Below, piece after piece: positions 15,513 to 23,767 of a DNA stretch of 64,000 nucleotides. The position numbers and the translations under genes were made by a program. The notes below the pieces were generated by a model that made no database searches, was not told the DNA's origin, and was given only the letters and a program-made list of their open reading frames with translations. The stretch is from assembly GCF_900637185.1 (NCBI RefSeq), contig NZ_LR134352.1:4640001-4704000 (forward strand), given 5' to 3'. The number at the start of each line of letters is the position of its first letter. The first letter of the stretch is position 1. This stretch comes from Nocardia asteroides (GTDB lineage: Bacteria > Actinomycetota > Actinomycetes > Mycobacteriales > Mycobacteriaceae).

Positions 15513-15884
15513 ATGGCTTCAGCGGACGACATTCGCGCGACGGTGCGGAAATATGTGGAGGCCGTCGGCAACGGTACGGCCGCCGACATCGTCGCCCTCT
15601 ACCGTGAGGACGCGACGGTGGAGGATCCGGTCGGCAGCGAACCGCACGTCGGCCACGCGGCGATCCGGAAGTTCTACGAGGCCATCGAGCCGATGGAACG
15701 CGCGACCGAGCTGTTCTCGGTGCGGGTGGCCGGCGACAGCGCCGCCTTCAGCTTCCGGGTGGTGACCACCTTCGGTGACCAGAAGTTCACCCTCGATCCG
15801 ATCGATGTGATGACCTTCGACGAGGGCGCGCGGATCACCGGCATGCGCGCGTTCTGGTCGCAGGACGACATGGTCGTGGGCTGA
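15513..15884 (+). CDS. ksi: Delta5-3-ketosteroid isomerase (KSI, SnoaL/NTF2 fold)
   Basis: Moves the steroid double bond from C5-C6 to C4-C5. The 123-residue protein matches classical bacterial KSI in length and keeps its catalytic residues at the same numbers: Tyr14 (VRKYVEA), Asp38 general base (ATVEDPVGSEP) and Asp98 (LDPIDVM). The DIVALYREDATVEDPVGSEP stretch closely resembles the Comamonas enzyme. ATG at 15513 with AGGAG 7 bp upstream. First gene of an operon with the second KstD, a small Cys protein, an SDR and HsaD. It is the strongest single sign that the cluster acts on true steroids. Confidence 0.92.
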   Translation: MASADDIRATVRKYVEAVGNGTAADIVALYREDATVEDPVGSEPHVGHAAIRKFYEAIEPMERATELFSVRVAGDSAAFSFRVVTTFGDQKFTLDPIDVMTFDEGARITGMRAFWSQDDMVVG

Positions 15885-15891
15885 GGCGACG

Positions 15892-17547
15892 ATGACCGAT
15901 CAGCACTGGGATCACGAAGTCGGTTTCCTCGTCGTCGGTAGCGGCGCGGGCGGGCTCACCGGCGCGCTCGCGGCCGCCGACCGCGGCCTGGACACCCTCG
16001 TCATCGAGAAGGCCGCCTACTACGGTGGCAGCACCGCCCTCTCCGGCGGCGGCATCTGGGTGCCCAACAACCCGACGCTGTTGCGCGAAGGACTGGGCGA
16101 CTCCCGCGCCGATGTGCGCGCCTACCTCGACGCCGTGGTCGGCGACCGCGTCCCGTCGAAGAACCTCGACGCCTTCATCGACGAGGGCCCGCGCATGCTG
16201 GCCTTCCTCGAGACCAGCCCGCACCTGCGTTTCCAGTGGTGCACCGGCTACTCCGACTACCACCCGGAGGCGCCGGGCGGGCGGCCCGCCGGCCGCTCGA
16301 TCGAGCCGCTGCCGGTGGACCTCAAGCAGCTCGGCGACCAGGAGGAGCTGCTGCGCCCCGCCGCGCTGGCCACCCCGCCCGGCCTGTTCATCACCTCCAA
16401 GGACTTCGTCCAGCTCAACATGGTGACGCGCACCTGGAAGGCACGGTGGACGGCGCTGCTGACCGGCCTGCGCGCGGTCAAGGCGATCCTGCTGCGCCGG
16501 CACATGGACACCCTCGGCCGGGCGCTGATCGCCCGGTTGCGGCTGGCGTTGCGCGACGCGGGCGTCCCGCTGTGGCTCGACACCCCGCTGCGCTCGCTGA
16601 TCACCGACGAGTCCGGCGCGGTCATCGGTGTCGTCGCCGAACGCGGCGGCCGCGAGATCCGGATCAGGGCGCGCGCCGGGGTGCTGTTGGCCACGGGCGG
16701 ATTCGAGCACAATCAGGCCATGCGCAAGCGCTATCTGCCCGAGGGCGGGCGCGACAACTTCAGCGCGGCCTCGGCGGACAACACCGGCGACGGCATCGTC
16801 GCCGGTGAGCAGGTCGGCGCGGCCGTCGACCTGATGGACGACGCGTGGTGGATGCCCTCGTTCCAGCGGCCCGACGGCATCAACCAGGTGCTGGTGTCGG
16901 AGCGCTCGATCCCGCGCTCGATCATCGTCGACGCCACCGGGCACCGCTTCACCAACGAGGCCTCGCCGTACGTGACGTTCGTGCACGCCCAGCTGGCGGG
17001 CAGCCACGATCCGGCCTGGCTGATCTTCGACGCCAAGGCCAAGAGCCGCTACCCCATCGGCGGCATCGTGCCCGGCCAGAAGTTCCCGGCGTCCTGGCTG
17101 ACCAGCGGGCTGATGCGGACCGCCGAGGACGTCGAAGGCCTCGCCGCGGCGATCGGCGTCCCGGCCGCCACCCTGCGCGAGACGGTGGGCCGGTTCAACG
17201 GCTTCGCCCGCGACGGTCACGACGCGGACTTCGGCCGCGGCCTGAGCGCCTACGACAACTACTACGGCGACCCGACCCTGGCCACGCCCGCGCTCGACGT
17301 GCTGGACAAGGGCCCGTTCTACGCGCTGCGGGTACGGATCGGCGATCTCGGCACCAAGGGCGGACTCGTCTACAACGAGGACGCGCAGGTGCTGCGGGCC
17401 GACGGCACGCCCATCCCCGGTCTCTACGCCGCGGGCAACACCTCGGCCGCGGTGATGGGCAACGACTACGCCGGTGCGGGCGCCACCATCGGCCCCGCCA
17501 TGGTGTTCGGCTACGTCGGCGCCCGGCACGCCGCCGGCGAGCGCTGA
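15892..17547 (+). CDS. kstD: 3-ketosteroid delta1-dehydrogenase (KstD-like, paralogue 2)
   Basis: A 551-residue flavoprotein that would introduce the C1-C2 double bond in ring A. It has FLVVGSGAGGLTGALAA at the N-terminus, YYGGSTALSGGGIWVPNN for FAD contact, and C-terminal GLYAAGNTSAAVMGNDYAGAGATIG, which keeps the YxGxG motif of KstD enzymes (catalytic Tyr and oxyanion Gly). Starts 7 bp after the isomerase stop, so the two are co-translated; the reactions are consecutive (delta5 to delta4, then delta1). Members of the related 3-oxo-steroid delta4(5alpha) group are the alternative. Confidence 0.85.
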   Translation: MTDQHWDHEVGFLVVGSGAGGLTGALAAADRGLDTLVIEKAAYYGGSTALSGGGIWVPNNPTLLREGLGDSRADVRAYLDAVVGDRVPSKNLDAFIDEGPRMLAFLETSPHLRFQWCTGYSDYHPEAPGGRPAGRSIEPLPVDLKQLGDQEELLRPAALATPPGLFITSKDFVQLNMVTRTWKARWTALLTGLRAVKAILLRRHMDTLGRALIARLRLALRDAGVPLWLDTPLRSLITDESGAVIGVVAERGGREIRIRARAGVLLATGGFEHNQAMRKRYLPEGGRDNFSAASADNTGDGIVAGEQVGAAVDLMDDAWWMPSFQRPDGINQVLVSERSIPRSIIVDATGHRFTNEASPYVTFVHAQLAGSHDPAWLIFDAKAKSRYPIGGIVPGQKFPASWLTSGLMRTAEDVEGLAAAIGVPAATLRETVGRFNGFARDGHDADFGRGLSAYDNYYGDPTLATPALDVLDKGPFYALRVRIGDLGTKGGLVYNEDAQVLRADGTPIPGLYAAGNTSAAVMGNDYAGAGATIGPAMVFGYVGARHAAGER

Positions 17548-17558
17548 GGCGGGCCGCC

Positions 17559-17816
17559 ATGCAACCCGTCGAATGCGCGAGCTGCGGCAACAAGGTGCTG
17601 GCCGAGAAGTTCAGTCCCAGCCACACCAGCGTCCAGTGGCTCGACGACGCCGAGTCCGCGTGCCCGGAGTTCGCCCGCCGCGCCGCGCTCGGCGAACCGA
17701 GCAGCTGGATCCCCACCTGCCCCGCCATGCGCGACTCCATCGAGAACGCGGTGCGCGCCGGGGCGCTGGCCACCGATCAGTTGCGGCACGAGCCGGTCCC
17801 CGGCCGGCTCGGCTGA
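17559..17816 (+). CDS. Small cysteine-containing protein in the steroid operon
   Basis: An 85-residue protein with Cys6, Cys9, Cys35 and Cys54 (ECASCGNK, ACPEFARR, PTCPAMRD). It lacks the spacing of known ferredoxins. The N-terminal CxxC and the later single cysteines could hold zinc or an Fe-S cluster (inference). It lies 11 bp after kstD and 25 bp before an SDR gene in the same operon, so it may be an electron carrier or accessory factor. No family recognised. Confidence 0.6.
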   Translation: MQPVECASCGNKVLAEKFSPSHTSVQWLDDAESACPEFARRAALGEPSSWIPTCPAMRDSIENAVRAGALATDQLRHEPVPGRLG

Positions 17817-17841
17817 CCCCACACCCTGTCAGGAGACGATC

Positions 17842-18633
17842 ATGAACAGACTCGACGACCACCGGACCCTGGTGACCGGCGCCGCGTCCGGCATCGGCCA
17901 GGCCACCGTGCTGCGGCTGCTCGACGAGGGCGCCCGGGTGGTGGGCGCCGACGTGTCGGCCGACGGCCTGGCCGCCACCCGCGCGCAGGCCGAAGAACGC
18001 GGCACCGCGGACCGGCTCACCACCCTGACCATCGACATCGGCGCCGAGCAGTCGGTCGTCGACGGCCTCCGCGCGGCGATCGACACCCTCGGTGGCCTGG
18101 ACTCGCTGGTGAACGCGGCGGGCATCCTGCGCGCCGCGCACACCGAGCAGACCTCACTGGACCTGTGGGACCAGATCATCCGGATCAACCTCACCGGCAC
18201 CTTCCTGGTGGTCCGCGAGGCACTGCCCGCGCTGCTGGCCAACCCGCGCTCGACGGTGGTGAACTTCAGCTCCACCTCGGCGGCGTTCGCGCACCCGTAC
18301 ATGGCGGCCTACGCGGCGAGCAAGGGCGGCATCCAGTCCTTCACGCACGCGATCGCCCTGGAGTTCGGCGGCAAGGGCCTGCGCGCGGTGTGCGTGGCGC
18401 CGGGCAGCATCAAGTCCGGCATCACCGACGCCACCCCGGGGTACGTGCCCGCCGACGCCGACTGGGCGCTGTTCGCCAAGCTGTCGCCGGTCCTGCCGAC
18501 CGACCTGGAGTCCGGCGGCGCGGGCATGGGCGACCCGACCGCGGTGGCCGGCGTGATCGCCATGCTGGTCTCCGAGGACGGCGCGTTCATCACCGGCACC
18601 GAGATCCGCATCGACGGCGGGACGCACGCATGA
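17842..18633 (+). CDS. SDR oxidoreductase (hydroxysteroid dehydrogenase-like)
   Basis: A 263-residue classical SDR: TGAASGIG at residues 13-20, NAAG, catalytic Ser in NFSSTSAAF, and YAASK. It lacks the mycofactocin-type insertion. ATG at 17842 with AGGAG upstream. Its stop codon overlaps the ATG of the HsaD-like gene (ATGA). In this operon it is likely to oxidise or reduce a hydroxyl or keto group on the steroid nucleus (3- or 17-position), but the substrate cannot be read from the sequence. Confidence 0.8.
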   Translation: MNRLDDHRTLVTGAASGIGQATVLRLLDEGARVVGADVSADGLAATRAQAEERGTADRLTTLTIDIGAEQSVVDGLRAAIDTLGGLDSLVNAAGILRAAHTEQTSLDLWDQIIRINLTGTFLVVREALPALLANPRSTVVNFSSTSAAFAHPYMAAYAASKGGIQSFTHAIALEFGGKGLRAVCVAPGSIKSGITDATPGYVPADADWALFAKLSPVLPTDLESGGAGMGDPTAVAGVIAMLVSEDGAFITGTEIRIDGGTHA

Positions 18634-19505
18634 CCGAGCTGAGCTACGAGGCGACGCTGCGGGAGATCCACACCGACGCGGGCGTGCTGCGCTATCACGA
18701 GGCGGGCGACGGCCCACCGCTGCTGTTGCTGCACGGTTCGGGTCCCGGCGTGACCGGCTGGCGCAACTTCCGCGGCAATCTCGCGGTGTTCGCCGAGAAG
18801 TTCCGCTGCCTGGTCCTGGAATTCCCCGGCTTCGGGGTGAGCGACGACTTCGGCGGCCACCCGATGGTCACCGCGCTGGAGGCGGTGGTCCGCTTCGTCG
18901 ACGCGCTCGGCCTGGACACCGTCGACATCATCGGCAACTCGATGGGCGGCGGTGTCGCGCTGAACTACGCGATCGCGCATCCGGAGCGGGTCGGCAAGGT
19001 GGTGACGATCGGCGGCATCGGCAAGAACATCTTCAGCCCCGGCCCCGGTGAGGGCATCAAGCTGCTGCAGGAGTTCACCGAGGAGCCAAGCCGGGAGCGG
19101 CTGATCCAGTGGCTGCACTCGATGGTCTACGACCCGGCGATGGTCACCGAGGAGCTGATCGAGGAGCGCTGGACCCAGGCCACCGATCCGGCCACTCTCG
19201 ACAGCGCCCGCCGGATGTACAGCAAGGCCGCGTTCGCGATGATGGTCAAGGCGATGGAGGCCTCCGACGCGCCGCCGCCGTGGGCGATGCTGCACAAGGT
19301 GGCCGCGCCGACCCTGATCACCTGGGGCCGCGACGATCGGGTGAGCCCCCTCGATATGGCGCTGATCCCGATGCGCACCATTCCGCGCGCCGAGCTGCAC
19401 GTGTTCCCGAACTGCGGGCACTGGGCGATGATCGAGCGCAAGGACGAATTCGAGTCCGCGGTATTGGCATTCCTGACCAGGAAGGACACGGCCCGCTCGG
19501 CGTGA
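18630..19505 (+). CDS. hsaD: Meta-cleavage product hydrolase (HsaD-like)
   Basis: Splits the ring-cleaved seco-steroid (4,5-9,10-diseco acid) into the hydroxydienoic acid and the bicyclic propanoate (DOHNAA-type). The 291-residue alpha/beta hydrolase has HGSGPG at 35-40, the nucleophile Ser104 in GNSMGGG, Asp235 in WGRDDRVSP and His264 in NCGHW, matching the BphD/HsaD triad. Start codon overlaps the SDR stop (ATGA). It is the last gene of the operon. The HsaC product (6566) is the expected substrate, and the dienoic acid would pass to HsaE (26425). Confidence 0.9.
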   Translation: MTELSYEATLREIHTDAGVLRYHEAGDGPPLLLLHGSGPGVTGWRNFRGNLAVFAEKFRCLVLEFPGFGVSDDFGGHPMVTALEAVVRFVDALGLDTVDIIGNSMGGGVALNYAIAHPERVGKVVTIGGIGKNIFSPGPGEGIKLLQEFTEEPSRERLIQWLHSMVYDPAMVTEELIEERWTQATDPATLDSARRMYSKAAFAMMVKAMEASDAPPPWAMLHKVAAPTLITWGRDDRVSPLDMALIPMRTIPRAELHVFPNCGHWAMIERKDEFESAVLAFLTRKDTARSA

Positions 19506-19517
19506 TCGCCGGTTCTC

Positions 19518-19604
19518 GGCCCCCTGTGCGTGGGAACGGAAGGAGCCCCTCACTCCCTTCCCTTTCCAACATATAGCGCACAGGGGGCCTTGCCGCAAGG
19601 CCCC
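19518..19604 (+). terminator. Structured RNA/terminator region with alternative hairpins after hsaD
   Basis: A long-range stem (arms 19518-19530 and 19577-19589, 13 bp) encloses a smaller GGAAGGAG/CTCCCTTCC stem. A second hairpin (19584-19592 with 19596-19604) shares bases 19584-19589 with the first, so the two cannot form together. Its simplest role is termination of the ksi-hsaD operon. Confidence 0.55.
19584..19604. promoter_or_regulatory. Rifamycin-associated element (RAE)-like inverted repeat before helR
   Basis: 9-bp arms GGGGCCTTG and CAAGGCCCC around a CCG centre, 97 bp upstream of the HelD/HelR gene. From memory, this matches the RAE, an inverted repeat found before rifamycin-inactivation and helR genes in actinobacteria. 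A -35-like TTGCCG (19590-19595) lies inside it, and a -10-like CATAAT (19615-19620) follows. It could also be only a terminator hairpin. Confidence 0.7.
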
Positions 19605-19701
19605 GGTGATGCCCCATAATCGTCCGGCCGTGGCGATGAGCTGCGGAAACGAGACTGACGACGCGCTCCGCCGGATCGGCGAACCGGGAAAGTGAGGGCA
19701 G

Positions 19702-21909
19702 GTGTCCGCTCAGGGGTATCAGGACGAACTGCGGTCCGAACAGCAGTATGTGGACGGCTTGTACGCGCGGCTCGACAGCGAACGCGCCCGCGTGAAGGGC
19801 CGCTACCGCGCGACCTTGCGCGGCAAGGGCGTCTCGGCCATGGACCGTGACTTCGAGGCGCGGGCGCTGGCCAAGGAGGCCCGGCGCCTGGATGTGGCCG
19901 ACAACGGCCTGTGTTTCGGCAGGCTCGACGCCGTGACCGGCGAGACCTCCTATATCGGCCGGATCGGCCTGTTCGACGAGACGAACGAATTCGAGCCGCT
20001 GCTGCTGGACTGGCGCGCGCCCGCGGCCCGCGCCTTCTACGTCGCCACCGCCGCCTCGCCGGAGGGCATGCGCAGACGGCGGCAGTTCCATACCCGGGGC
20101 CGCCGGGTGGCCGAGTTCACCGACGAGGTGCTGGGCAGGCCCGACGGCGCCGAGCACGGTGACGCGGCCCTGCTGGCGGCGCTGGACGCGCCGCGCGGGG
20201 CCGGGATGCGCGACATCGTCGCGACGATCCAGGCCGAACAGGACGAGATCATCCGCCTCGACCATCCCGGTGTCCTGGTCATCGAGGGCGGTCCCGGCAC
20301 CGGCAAGACAGTGGTCGCGCTGCACCGGGTGGCGTATCTGCTCTACACCCAGCGCGCGCGGATGGAACGGCAGGGTGTGCTGGTGGTGGGCCCCAATCCG
20401 GCCTTCCTCGACCACATCTCGCACGTGCTGCCCGCGCTGGGCGAGACCAATGTCGTGTTCACCACCACCGGCGACCTCGTGCCGGGCCTGCGCGTGACCG
20501 CCGAGGACACGCCGGACGCGGTGCGCCACAAGGGTTCCCTGCGCATCCTCGAGGTCCTCGCGGCCGCCGTCGCCGATCGGCAGCGCCTGCCCGAGGACCC
20601 GATCCCGATCGAGCTGGCCGACGTCACGGTACGGATCGACCGCGAGACCGCGCAGTGGGCGATCGAGGAGGCGCGCGCGAGCGGTAGGCCGCACAACGAG
20701 GCGCGCGCGGTGTTCCGCGAGATCGTCACCTACGTGCTCACCGAGCGCGCGATCGGGCGGATCGGGCAGGGCTGGCTCACCCGCGACGACCGGGAGGCCT
20801 GGGAACAGGTGCGCGGCGACCTGGTCGCCGAGCTCGCCGAGAGCACCGATTTCACCGCGGCCCTGGATGCCCTGTGGCCGATCCTGACGCCGGAAACCCT
20901 GCTCGCCGAGCTGTATTCGTCGCCGGAGCGGCTGCGCGCCGCCGGTGCCGACGCGTCGCTGGCTCGCGCGGACGGCGCCGCGTGGACGGTGTCGGACGTG
21001 CCGCTGCTCGACGAGCTGGTCGACCTGCTGGGCCGGGACGAGCCCGTCGACGACACCGCCGAGCGCGAACGCCGCGCCGAGGCGGCCTACGCGGCCGGCG
21101 TGCTGGACACCCTGGTGAGCCGTGAGGACCACATGGACGACGAGGATCACCTGTTCGCCCAGGACATGCTGTTCGGCGCGGACCTGGCCGAACGGTTCCT
21201 CGAACGCGACACCAGGGAACTGGCCGAACGCGCCGCCGCGGACCGGGACTGGACCTACCGGCACGTGGTCGTCGACGAGGCGCAGGAGCTGTCGGAGATG
21301 GATTGGCGGGTGCTGATGCGCCGCTGCCCCGGCAAGTCGTTCACCGTGGTGGGCGATCTCGCCCAGCGGCGCTCCCCCGCCGGTGTCACCTCGTGGGCCA
21401 CCGTCATGGACCGCTACGTCCCCGGCCGCTGGGCCTACCGCCCGCTGACCGTGAACTACCGCACCCCCGCCGAGATCATGGCCGTCGCCGCCGCGGTCCT
21501 GGCGGACTTCGCACCCGAGGTGCGGCCGCCGGAATCGGTGCGCGCGTGTGGTGTCCGGCCGTGGGCCCGCCGTGTCGACAAGGCCGAATTGCCGGATGCC
21601 ATCGCGGAATTCGTCCGCACCGAAGCGGGCCGGGAAGGCACCAGCGTGGTGATCGGCCCGCCGGGTGTTCCCGGCACTGTCCCCGCCGCGGAGACGAAGG
21701 GCCTCGAATACGACGCCGTCCTCGTCGTCGACCCGGCCCGGATCCTGGCCGACGGGCCGCGCGGCGCCGCCGAACTCTATGTGGCACTCACCCGGGCGAC
21801 CCAGCGCCTCGGCGTCCTGCACGAGGGTCCGCTCCCTCCGGCCCTGTCCGCGCCGGCCACAGATCCCGCCCCAGCCCGGCCGGCCGGCGATCCCGCCCCG
21901 GCACGCTGA
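19702..21909 (+). CDS. helR: HelD/HelR-type RNA polymerase-associated helicase-like ATPase
   Basis: A 735-residue UvrD-fold ATPase with a long N-terminal coiled region (residues about 5-60), Walker A GGPGTGKT at about 196-203, Walker B VVVDEAQE at about 523-530, a motif IV-like NYRTPAEI and a C-terminal ETKGLEYD with AELYVALTRAT. Size and layout match the actinobacterial class II HelD proteins, which remove stalled RNA polymerase from DNA; the HelR group also displaces rifamycins. The RAE-like repeat upstream favours HelR. GTG start at 19702. It is isolated inside the steroid cluster and has no operator of that regulon. Confidence 0.88.
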   Translation: MSAQGYQDELRSEQQYVDGLYARLDSERARVKGRYRATLRGKGVSAMDRDFEARALAKEARRLDVADNGLCFGRLDAVTGETSYIGRIGLFDETNEFEPLLLDWRAPAARAFYVATAASPEGMRRRRQFHTRGRRVAEFTDEVLGRPDGAEHGDAALLAALDAPRGAGMRDIVATIQAEQDEIIRLDHPGVLVIEGGPGTGKTVVALHRVAYLLYTQRARMERQGVLVVGPNPAFLDHISHVLPALGETNVVFTTTGDLVPGLRVTAEDTPDAVRHKGSLRILEVLAAAVADRQRLPEDPIPIELADVTVRIDRETAQWAIEEARASGRPHNEARAVFREIVTYVLTERAIGRIGQGWLTRDDREAWEQVRGDLVAELAESTDFTAALDALWPILTPETLLAELYSSPERLRAAGADASLARADGAAWTVSDVPLLDELVDLLGRDEPVDDTAERERRAEAAYAAGVLDTLVSREDHMDDEDHLFAQDMLFGADLAERFLERDTRELAERAAADRDWTYRHVVVDEAQELSEMDWRVLMRRCPGKSFTVVGDLAQRRSPAGVTSWATVMDRYVPGRWAYRPLTVNYRTPAEIMAVAAAVLADFAPEVRPPESVRACGVRPWARRVDKAELPDAIAEFVRTEAGREGTSVVIGPPGVPGTVPAAETKGLEYDAVLVVDPARILADGPRGAAELYVALTRATQRLGVLHEGPLPPALSAPATDPAPARPAGDPAPAR

Positions 21910-21966
21910 TTCCCGCACGGCCGCACACCCAGGGCGCGGCGCCGGCACAGGGTCCCGCGCCGGTGG

Positions 21967-22001
21967 CGGCGGTCGGCGGGTGTTCGTCCTGCCGACCGCC
22001 G
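21967..22001. terminator. Terminator between helR and the convergent SDR gene
   Basis: Perfect 11-bp stem (21967-21977, 21991-22001) with a 13-nt loop, between convergent genes. Confidence 0.65.
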
Positions 22002-22037
22002 GGCATGCCGGCGGTCACTGCCTGTGCCGCGAGCGGT

Positions 22038-22865
22038 TCAGCGCTGGGTCGAGCCCGCGTCCACCGGCAGGGTCACCGCCGTGATGTAGCGGGCCTCGTC
22101 GGAGCCGAGGAACAGGGCGGCATTGGCGATGTCGACCGGTTCGACCCACGGGATCGGCAGCATGTTCATGTGCCGGGCGGCCTCGGCGAACTCCTCGCGG
22201 GTGGGCACCTCCCGGTCGGGCCGGAACATCTTGCGCACGTGGTCGTTCTGGATCATCGGGGTGTCCACATTGGTGGGGTGCACCGAGTTGACCCGGATGT
22301 GGTGCGGGGCCAGCTCTTTGGCGAGCGACCGCATGAGGCCGACCACGCCGTGCTTGGCCGCGACATAGTGGGCGACCCCGACCAGCCCGCGCAGTCCCGC
22401 GATGGAGCTGGTGAGGATCATCGCGCCGCCGCCGCGTTCGATCAGATGCGGGGTGGCGGCCTTGCAGGTCTGCCACACCCCGGTGAGGTTCACATCGATC
22501 ATCGTCTGCCACTGCTGTTCGGTCAGTTCCAGCGCGCCGCCGCTGGAGCTGATTCCCGCGGTGGCGCAGACGATGTCGAGTCCGCCCAGCTCGGCGACCG
22601 CGGCGTCGACCGCGCCGCGCAGCGCGGCGCCGTCCCGCACGTCGACGGTGGCGGCCACGGCACGCGCGCCGGTCGCCTCGACCGCGCGCACGGTCTCGGC
22701 GAGGTCGTCGGCGTTCGCCGGTGGCGTCACCACGGTGTCGACCGGTCCGCAGAGGTCGACGGCGACGATGTCGGCGCCTTCCTCGGCCAGCCGGATGGCC
22801 TGTGCCCGGCCGATGCCGCGCGCGGCGCCGGTCACCAGTGCGATCTTGCCCGAAACCCGTCCCAT
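22038..22865 (-). CDS. Mycofactocin-coupled SDR oxidoreductase
   Basis: A 275-residue SDR with TGAARGIG, the insertion after the second strand (LCGPVDTVVTPPANADDLAE) that marks the mycofactocin-dependent family, NLTG, and catalytic Ser with HYVAAK. Second gene of a minus operon, starting 1 bp after the stop of the SDR at 22867. The operon promoter is the divergent region with operator sites 8 and 9, so it belongs to the cluster regulon. Likely a hydroxysteroid dehydrogenase (inference). Confidence 0.85.
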   Translation of the reverse strand: MGRVSGKIALVTGAARGIGRAQAIRLAEEGADIVAVDLCGPVDTVVTPPANADDLAETVRAVEATGARAVAATVDVRDGAALRGAVDAAVAELGGLDIVCATAGISSSGGALELTEQQWQTMIDVNLTGVWQTCKAATPHLIERGGGAMILTSSIAGLRGLVGVAHYVAAKHGVVGLMRSLAKELAPHHIRVNSVHPTNVDTPMIQNDHVRKMFRPDREVPTREEFAEAARHMNMLPIPWVEPVDIANAALFLGSDEARYITAVTLPVDAGSTQR

Positions 22866-22866
22866 G

Positions 22867-23664
22867 TCACACCTTCTGAGTCAGTCCGGCGTCCACCACG
22901 AGCTGGGTTCCCGTCACGTAACGGGACTCGGGGGAGGCGAGGAAGAGCACCGCGTTGCTCACGTCGACCGGGTCGACCCACGGCACCGGCAGCAGGGTGC
23001 GAGCGGCCAGTGCCTCCGCGGCGTCCTGCTGGGTCGGCTGGTCGAGATCGGGCCGCAGTTTCGCGTAGACGGCGTCGTTGAGGATCATCGGGGTGGCGAC
23101 CGAGCCGGGGTGCACGGTGTTCACCCGGATGCCGCGCGGGCCGAGTTCGTTGGCCAGCGTCCGCGCCAGCCCGACCACCGCGTGCTTGCTCGCCGAGTAG
23201 TGCGAGGCCGACGCGGCGCCGGTGATGCCGTTGGTGGAGCTGACGATGACGACGGACCCGCCGTCGGTCAGCGCGGGAACGCCGGCGCGCACGGTGTGCC
23301 ACATGCCGGTGAGGTTGATGTCGACGGTGCGCTGCCAGGCCTCGTCGGTCAGCTCCCAGGAGGGGCCGAGGTCGGCGTAGATCCCGGCATTGGCCACGAT
23401 CACGTCGAGGCGGCCCAGCGCGGCGACGCCGTCGGCCACGGCCACGTCCAGCGCGGACTGGTCACGCACGTCGGCCGTGGCCGTGACGCACTGGCGGCCC
23501 AGCGCCGCGACCTCGGCGGCCGTCTGCGCGAGGCCCGCCGCGGCGGCCTCGATGTCGACGGCGATGATGTCGGCGCCTTCCTCGGCGAGCCGACGGCAAT
23601 GGGCGCGGCCCATTCCCCCGGCCGCGCCGGTCACCAGCGCGACGGTGTTCTGCATGCGGTTCAT
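22867..23664 (-). CDS. SDR oxidoreductase, mycofactocin-SDR-like
   Basis: A 265-residue SDR with TGAAGGMG, NAG at about 94-96, catalytic Ser in IVSSTNGITG and HYSASK. It is close in sequence to the SDR that follows it but has a shorter insertion, so its membership in the mycofactocin family is less sure. ATG at 23664; the next ATG at 23655 is also possible. Predicted -10 TAGCGT (23701-23706, minus strand) lies 32 bp from operator site 8. Divergent from the KshB-like gene. Confidence 0.82.
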   Translation of the reverse strand: MNRMQNTVALVTGAAGGMGRAHCRRLAEEGADIIAVDIEAAAAGLAQTAAEVAALGRQCVTATADVRDQSALDVAVADGVAALGRLDVIVANAGIYADLGPSWELTDEAWQRTVDINLTGMWHTVRAGVPALTDGGSVVIVSSTNGITGAASASHYSASKHAVVGLARTLANELGPRGIRVNTVHPGSVATPMILNDAVYAKLRPDLDQPTQQDAAEALAARTLLPVPWVDPVDVSNAVLFLASPESRYVTGTQLVVDAGLTQKV

Positions 23665-23737
23665 CGGGCGCCCCCGGGAGATCGAGTGTCCACGACGGCG
23701 ACGCTAGAGTCGCGCGGTCCGGTGTCCGCCCTGGTCT

Positions 23738-23752
23738 TCCCGGTCAGTGGGC
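23738..23752. promoter_or_regulatory. Cluster operator site 8 (TCCCG-GTCAG-TGGGC)
   Basis: The reverse strand reads GCCCA-CTGAC-CGGGA, so the spacer matches the consensus in the opposite orientation. It lies 32 bp from the minus-strand TAGCGT of the SDR operon. Confidence 0.65.
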
Positions 23753-23767
23753 GGTGCGCCGGTGATC

